Assembly: GCA_002408725.1 (NCBI GenBank) | Contig: DHTR01000001.1 | Coordinates: 24,440-32,338 of the forward strand | Direction: 5' to 3' | DNA: 7,899 bases | DNA from: Pelotomaculum sp. UBA5255 | GTDB taxonomy: Bacteria > Bacillota > Desulfotomaculia > Desulfotomaculales > Pelotomaculaceae | Shown: positions 5,419-7,899 of the stretch, piece by piece | Layout: the number at the start of each line of letters is the position of its first letter | How positions within the stretch are numbered: position 1 is the stretch's first letter | Translations under genes and position numbers: made by a program | Notes under the pieces: model-generated | What the model was told of the DNA's origin: nothing | Seen by the model: the letters and a program-made list of their open reading frames with translations, nothing else | Database searches by the model: none

Positions 5419-6534
5419 TTGTACCTGAAACGCCTGGAAATGGCCAATTTCCGAAATTATATCAGGCAGGTCATTGAGCCCGGCCCATATTTTAACATCC
5501 TGGTTGGTCAAAACGCCCAGGGTAAGACAAACCTTCTTGAATCCATTTATCTGGCCTGTACGGGAAAGTCTTTTCGCACCTCAAAAGAACGAGAAGCGAT
5601 TCACTGGGATAGTGAGTTTTCCACTATTCACAGCCTGCTTGAAACAGAAACTCATCAACTGGAAATAAAATTATTTCTTCAGCCCGGGAAAAAAAAGATT
5701 TTGGTAAACGGGATTGCGGCAAACAGGTATCCTTTGGGATGGCCCGGGGTTGTTTTGTTTACACCTGACGACCTTCTCCTGGTAAAGGGTTCTCCCCAGG
5801 AAAGGAGAAGATTTTTAGATTACGAGTTGGGATTTTTTCAACCACAGTACGGGCATTACTTATCCCGGTATTACCGTGTTCTTTCCCAGCGCAATAATCT
5901 TCTCCGTGAGATCAGGGATAAGAGACTTAAAAGCCACGCCCTCCAGGTCTGGAATGAACAACTGGGCCGCTATGGGGCAAAAATATTGTATTTCAGGCTG
6001 GAATTATTAAAAAAATTCAGTCCGCACCTGCGCGAATTGCATCTGCAACTAACAGCAGGACGTGAAAAATTCGAGATTAAATATCATTCCTCTTTTAAGG
6101 CTACAAATATAGACTCTGAAGAGGAACTATTTAAACAATATTTAAAAGCGCTGACTACAGTTCAAGAAGAAGAAATAGCCCGGGCCCAGACCCTTATTGG
6201 CCCTCACCGGGATGATCTTTCTTTTTTTTTAAACGGAGCCGACGCGAGAATTTATGGTTCTCAGGGACAGCAGAGAACCGTTGTTTTAACGTTAAAAATT
6301 TCGCAGATTACCCAATGGAAAAATGAAACTAGCGAATATCCGATTTTGCTTCTCGATGATGTGCTTTTAGAGCTTGACCGCGACCGCCGCCAGGCTCTTT
6401 TAAGCTATGTAACTGGAACAGTGCAAACCTTTATGACCTCAACCAGCAGTGAAAATCTAAAAATCGGCGCTAATGTGGAAAGAAAATTGTATAATATTGT
6501 AAATGGTAAAATTATAAAGAACCTTAAGGAGTGA
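5419..6534 (+). CDS. recF: DNA replication and repair protein RecF
   Basis: RecF is an SMC-like ATPase that, with RecO and RecR, loads RecA at single-strand gaps and supports restart of stalled forks. The protein is 371 residues, the normal length. Walker A is GQNAQGKT at 30-37, the signature motif SQGQQRT is at 281-287, and Walker B with its D-loop is LLLDDVLLELD at 310-320. GPHRDD at 261-266 is another family marker. The D-loop residue that is usually Ser in Bacillus RecF (SELD) is Leu317 here. The N-terminus from TTG 5419 reads MYLKRLEMANFRNY, as expected; the frame is closed just upstream. AGGAG lies 10 nt before the TTG, while an out-of-frame ATG at 5415 has the closer spacing. remB starts 6 nt after the stop. 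Confidence 0.97.
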   Translation: MYLKRLEMANFRNYIRQVIEPGPYFNILVGQNAQGKTNLLESIYLACTGKSFRTSKEREAIHWDSEFSTIHSLLETETHQLEIKLFLQPGKKKILVNGIAANRYPLGWPGVVLFTPDDLLLVKGSPQERRRFLDYELGFFQPQYGHYLSRYYRVLSQRNNLLREIRDKRLKSHALQVWNEQLGRYGAKILYFRLELLKKFSPHLRELHLQLTAGREKFEIKYHSSFKATNIDSEEELFKQYLKALTTVQEEEIARAQTLIGPHRDDLSFFLNGADARIYGSQGQQRTVVLTLKISQITQWKNETSEYPILLLDDVLLELDRDRRQALLSYVTGTVQTFMTSTSSENLKIGANVERKLYNIVNGKIIKNLKE

Positions 6535-6540
6535 AGAGAA

Positions 6541-6789
6541 ATGTTTCTGCATCTTGGAGGAGATGTTGTGGTTCCTAAAAAAGATGTGATCGTGATCCTG
6601 GACATAAAGACCATGTCGGCGCCTACCACCCGGGAATTTATTGAGATTGCCAGGGATGAAGGCTTTATCAGAAATATTTCTAATAAAAATAAAGACAAGT
6701 CCTATGTAGTGACTACCAAGGAAATTTTTATTTCTCAAATCTCCTGTTCAACATTAAAGAAAAGATCCGAAATGATGTTAAATGATTAA
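6541..6789 (+). CDS. remB: RemB (YaaB) extracellular matrix regulator, DUF370 family
   Basis: This 82-residue protein is the RemB/YaaB member of the DUF370 family, found between recF and gyrB in many Firmicutes. It starts MFLHLGGDVVVPKKDVIVILDI, with the FLHLGGD N-terminus and the KKDVIVILD core typical of the family, and ends with a polar tail near 65-82. In B. subtilis RemB, and the related DNA-binding RemA, influence biofilm matrix gene expression; the role in this organism is inferred. The start is ATG with AAGGAG 9 nt upstream, overlapping the recF stop region, so it is the next gene of the dnaN-yaaA-recF unit. It is about the length of the B. subtilis protein. Base use is somewhat more AT-rich than the neighbours. 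Confidence 0.93.
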   Translation: MFLHLGGDVVVPKKDVIVILDIKTMSAPTTREFIEIARDEGFIRNISNKNKDKSYVVTTKEIFISQISCSTLKKRSEMMLND

Positions 6790-6806
6790 ATATTTTAAGG
6801 AAGATT

Positions 6807-6835
6807 TTGAGAAAAGAGTATTGTTATGATAAAAT
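6807..6835 (+). promoter_or_regulatory. Probable sigma-A promoter of gyrB
   Basis: In the 91-nt gap between remB and gyrB, TTGAGA (6807-6812) and TAAAAT (6830-6835) are separated by exactly 17 nt, close to sigma-A consensus. Transcription would start about 6842, roughly 40 nt before the gyrB start. It allows gyrB to be controlled apart from the dnaN-remB operon, as is common for supercoiling-sensitive gyrase genes. Confidence 0.6.
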
Positions 6836-6880
6836 ATAGTTTCAGAGTATTAAGAGTATTTAAAAGGAGTGTGTCTGGCA

Positions 6881-7899
6881 TTGAATGATAAATCAAATAA
6901 CGTCGGCTACGGAGCGGAAGACATTCAAGTCCTTGAAGGTCTTGAGGCTGTCCGGCGGCGGCCGAGCATGTACATCGGCAGCACCAGTGCCAGAGGTCTG
7001 CACCACCTGGTTTATGAAGTGGTCGATAACAGTATCGACGAGGCTATGGCGGGCTACTGCGACCAGATTGAGGTTATCCTAAAAGAAGATGATTCTGTAA
7101 CCGTTATTGATAACGGCAGGGGAATTCCGGTCGATATTCACCCTAAAGTAGGTTTGCCCGCCGTGCAAGTAGCTTTAACCATGCTTCACGCCGGAGGAAA
7201 ATTTGGCGGTGGAGGTTATAAAGTATCCGGGGGACTTCACGGGGTGGGGGTTTCCGTAGTTAATGCCTTATCCGAATGGCTGGAGGTGGAGGTCAGGCGG
7301 AACGGCTTAGTCTATCAACAAAAGTACACTAGGGGTGTACCGGCCACTGACTTAAAGGTCATTGGAAAGTCCAAAAACACCGGCACAAAGATAACTTTTA
7401 AGCCGGATTATGAGATATTTGAAGAACTCACATTCAACCATGACACTCTTACCCAGCGTTTAAGAGAACTCTCTTTTTTAAACATGGGCATTAAAATTAT
7501 TATCAAGGACATGCGCAACGAAAGCGAAATTACTTTTCAACACGATGGCGGAATCAGGGACTATGTCAAATATTTAAATAAGAATAAGACACCTCTTCAC
7601 AGTAAGCCCATTTATTTTCTAAAAAAGAAAGACAGTGTGCTTGTTGAAGTGGCTTTACAATATACCGATGTCTTTGTCGAAAGTATCTATTCGTATGCCA
7701 ACAACATTAACACCATTGACGGCGGCACCCATGAAGCCGGCTTTAAGGCAGCTCTGACCAGAGTTATCAACGACTACGGGAGAAAATACAATCTGCTTAA
7801 AAATGGGACCGGTAATCTTTCAGGTGAGGATATCCGGGAAGGTTTAACCGCCATCATCAGCGTCAAGGTGACGGACCCTCAGTTTGAGGGACAGACCAA
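6881..7899 (+). CDS. gyrB: DNA gyrase subunit B, N-terminal part (cut by right edge)
   Basis: 339 codons are visible of a protein that is normally about 630-640 residues. GyrB supplies the ATPase of gyrase, which with GyrA introduces negative supercoils ahead of the fork. The GHKL ATPase domain is complete in its key motifs: AVRRRPSMYIGST at 23-35, EVVDNSIDEA at 46-55 (catalytic Glu46 and Mg-binding Asn50 by analogy with E. coli Glu42/Asn46), DNGRGIP at 77-83, and the ATP lid GGKFGGGGYKVSGGLHGVG at 105-123. The transducer domain follows, ending at VTDPQFEGQT at the window edge. The start TTG has AAAGGAG 11 nt upstream; an in-frame GTG at 6869 overlaps that site and is less likely. Genomic position after recF-remB favours GyrB over ParE. 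Confidence 0.97.
   Translation, partial: MNDKSNNVGYGAEDIQVLEGLEAVRRRPSMYIGSTSARGLHHLVYEVVDNSIDEAMAGYCDQIEVILKEDDSVTVIDNGRGIPVDIHPKVGLPAVQVALTMLHAGGKFGGGGYKVSGGLHGVGVSVVNALSEWLEVEVRRNGLVYQQKYTRGVPATDLKVIGKSKNTGTKITFKPDYEIFEELTFNHDTLTQRLRELSFLNMGIKIIIKDMRNESEITFQHDGGIRDYVKYLNKNKTPLHSKPIYFLKKKDSVLVEVALQYTDVFVESIYSYANNINTIDGGTHEAGFKAALTRVINDYGRKYNLLKNGTGNLSGEDIREGLTAIISVKVTDPQFEGQT

Noticed and set aside
5624..5632. DnaA-box-like CTATTCACA in recF
   Set aside because: A single one-mismatch 9-mer within a coding region is expected by chance.
6885..7082. Open frame overlapping the gyrB start in another frame
   Set aside because: Its product has no recognisable features and lies entirely over the well-supported GHKL domain of gyrB.

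Overview
This window holds the chromosomal replication origin (oriC) of a Firmicute, with the usual divergent gene clusters on both sides. The left arm, on the minus strand, reads outward from the origin as rpmH - rnpA - yidD - yidC (spoIIIJ) - jag (khpB), and jag runs off the left edge. The right arm, on the plus strand, reads dnaA - dnaN - yaaA - recF - remB - gyrB, and gyrB runs off the right edge. This order, the remB gene between recF and gyrB, the AAGGAGG-type ribosome binding sites, the lack of an outer-membrane-type YidC periplasmic domain and the AT-rich intergenic DNA point to Bacillota. Protein style and abundant TTG starts suggest a clostridial lineage near Desulfotomaculum/Pelotomaculum (old Peptococcaceae); that placement is inference without a search.

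Region by region: 1-1828 carries jag, yidC, yidD and rnpA, packed with overlaps or gaps of 6-54 nt. Positions 1829-1920 are a short spacer with a hairpin just after rpmH. rpmH is at 1921-2055. Positions 2056-2520 are a 465-bp AT-rich noncoding region with three DnaA-box-like 9-mers at exact 12-bp intervals and a good sigma-A promoter for dnaA whose -35 lies inside a fourth DnaA-like box. dnaA is at 2521-3879. Positions 3880-4077 form the dnaA-dnaN spacer, which holds the probable unwinding element: a degenerate DnaA box, GC-rich bases, six perfect CTA triplets (3'-GAT-5' DnaA-trios on the other strand) and an AT-rich tract. dnaN, yaaA, recF and remB follow as a tight operon, and gyrB has its own promoter-like sequence in front.

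The genes work together in two groups. The right arm supplies initiation (DnaA), the sliding clamp (DnaN), recombinational repair (RecF), supercoiling (GyrB), a small S4 RNA-binding protein (YaaA) and a matrix-gene regulator (RemB). The left arm supplies ribosomal protein L34, the RNase P protein and the membrane insertion machinery (YidD, YidC) with its partner RNA-binding protein Jag. All genes are transcribed away from the origin, so they are co-directional with replication.

I found no unknown gene system; every open frame of convincing quality is a known core gene. The most interesting points are the unusually regular DnaA-trio array, the overlap of the dnaA promoter with a DnaA-like box, and the fact that seven of eleven genes appear to start with TTG.
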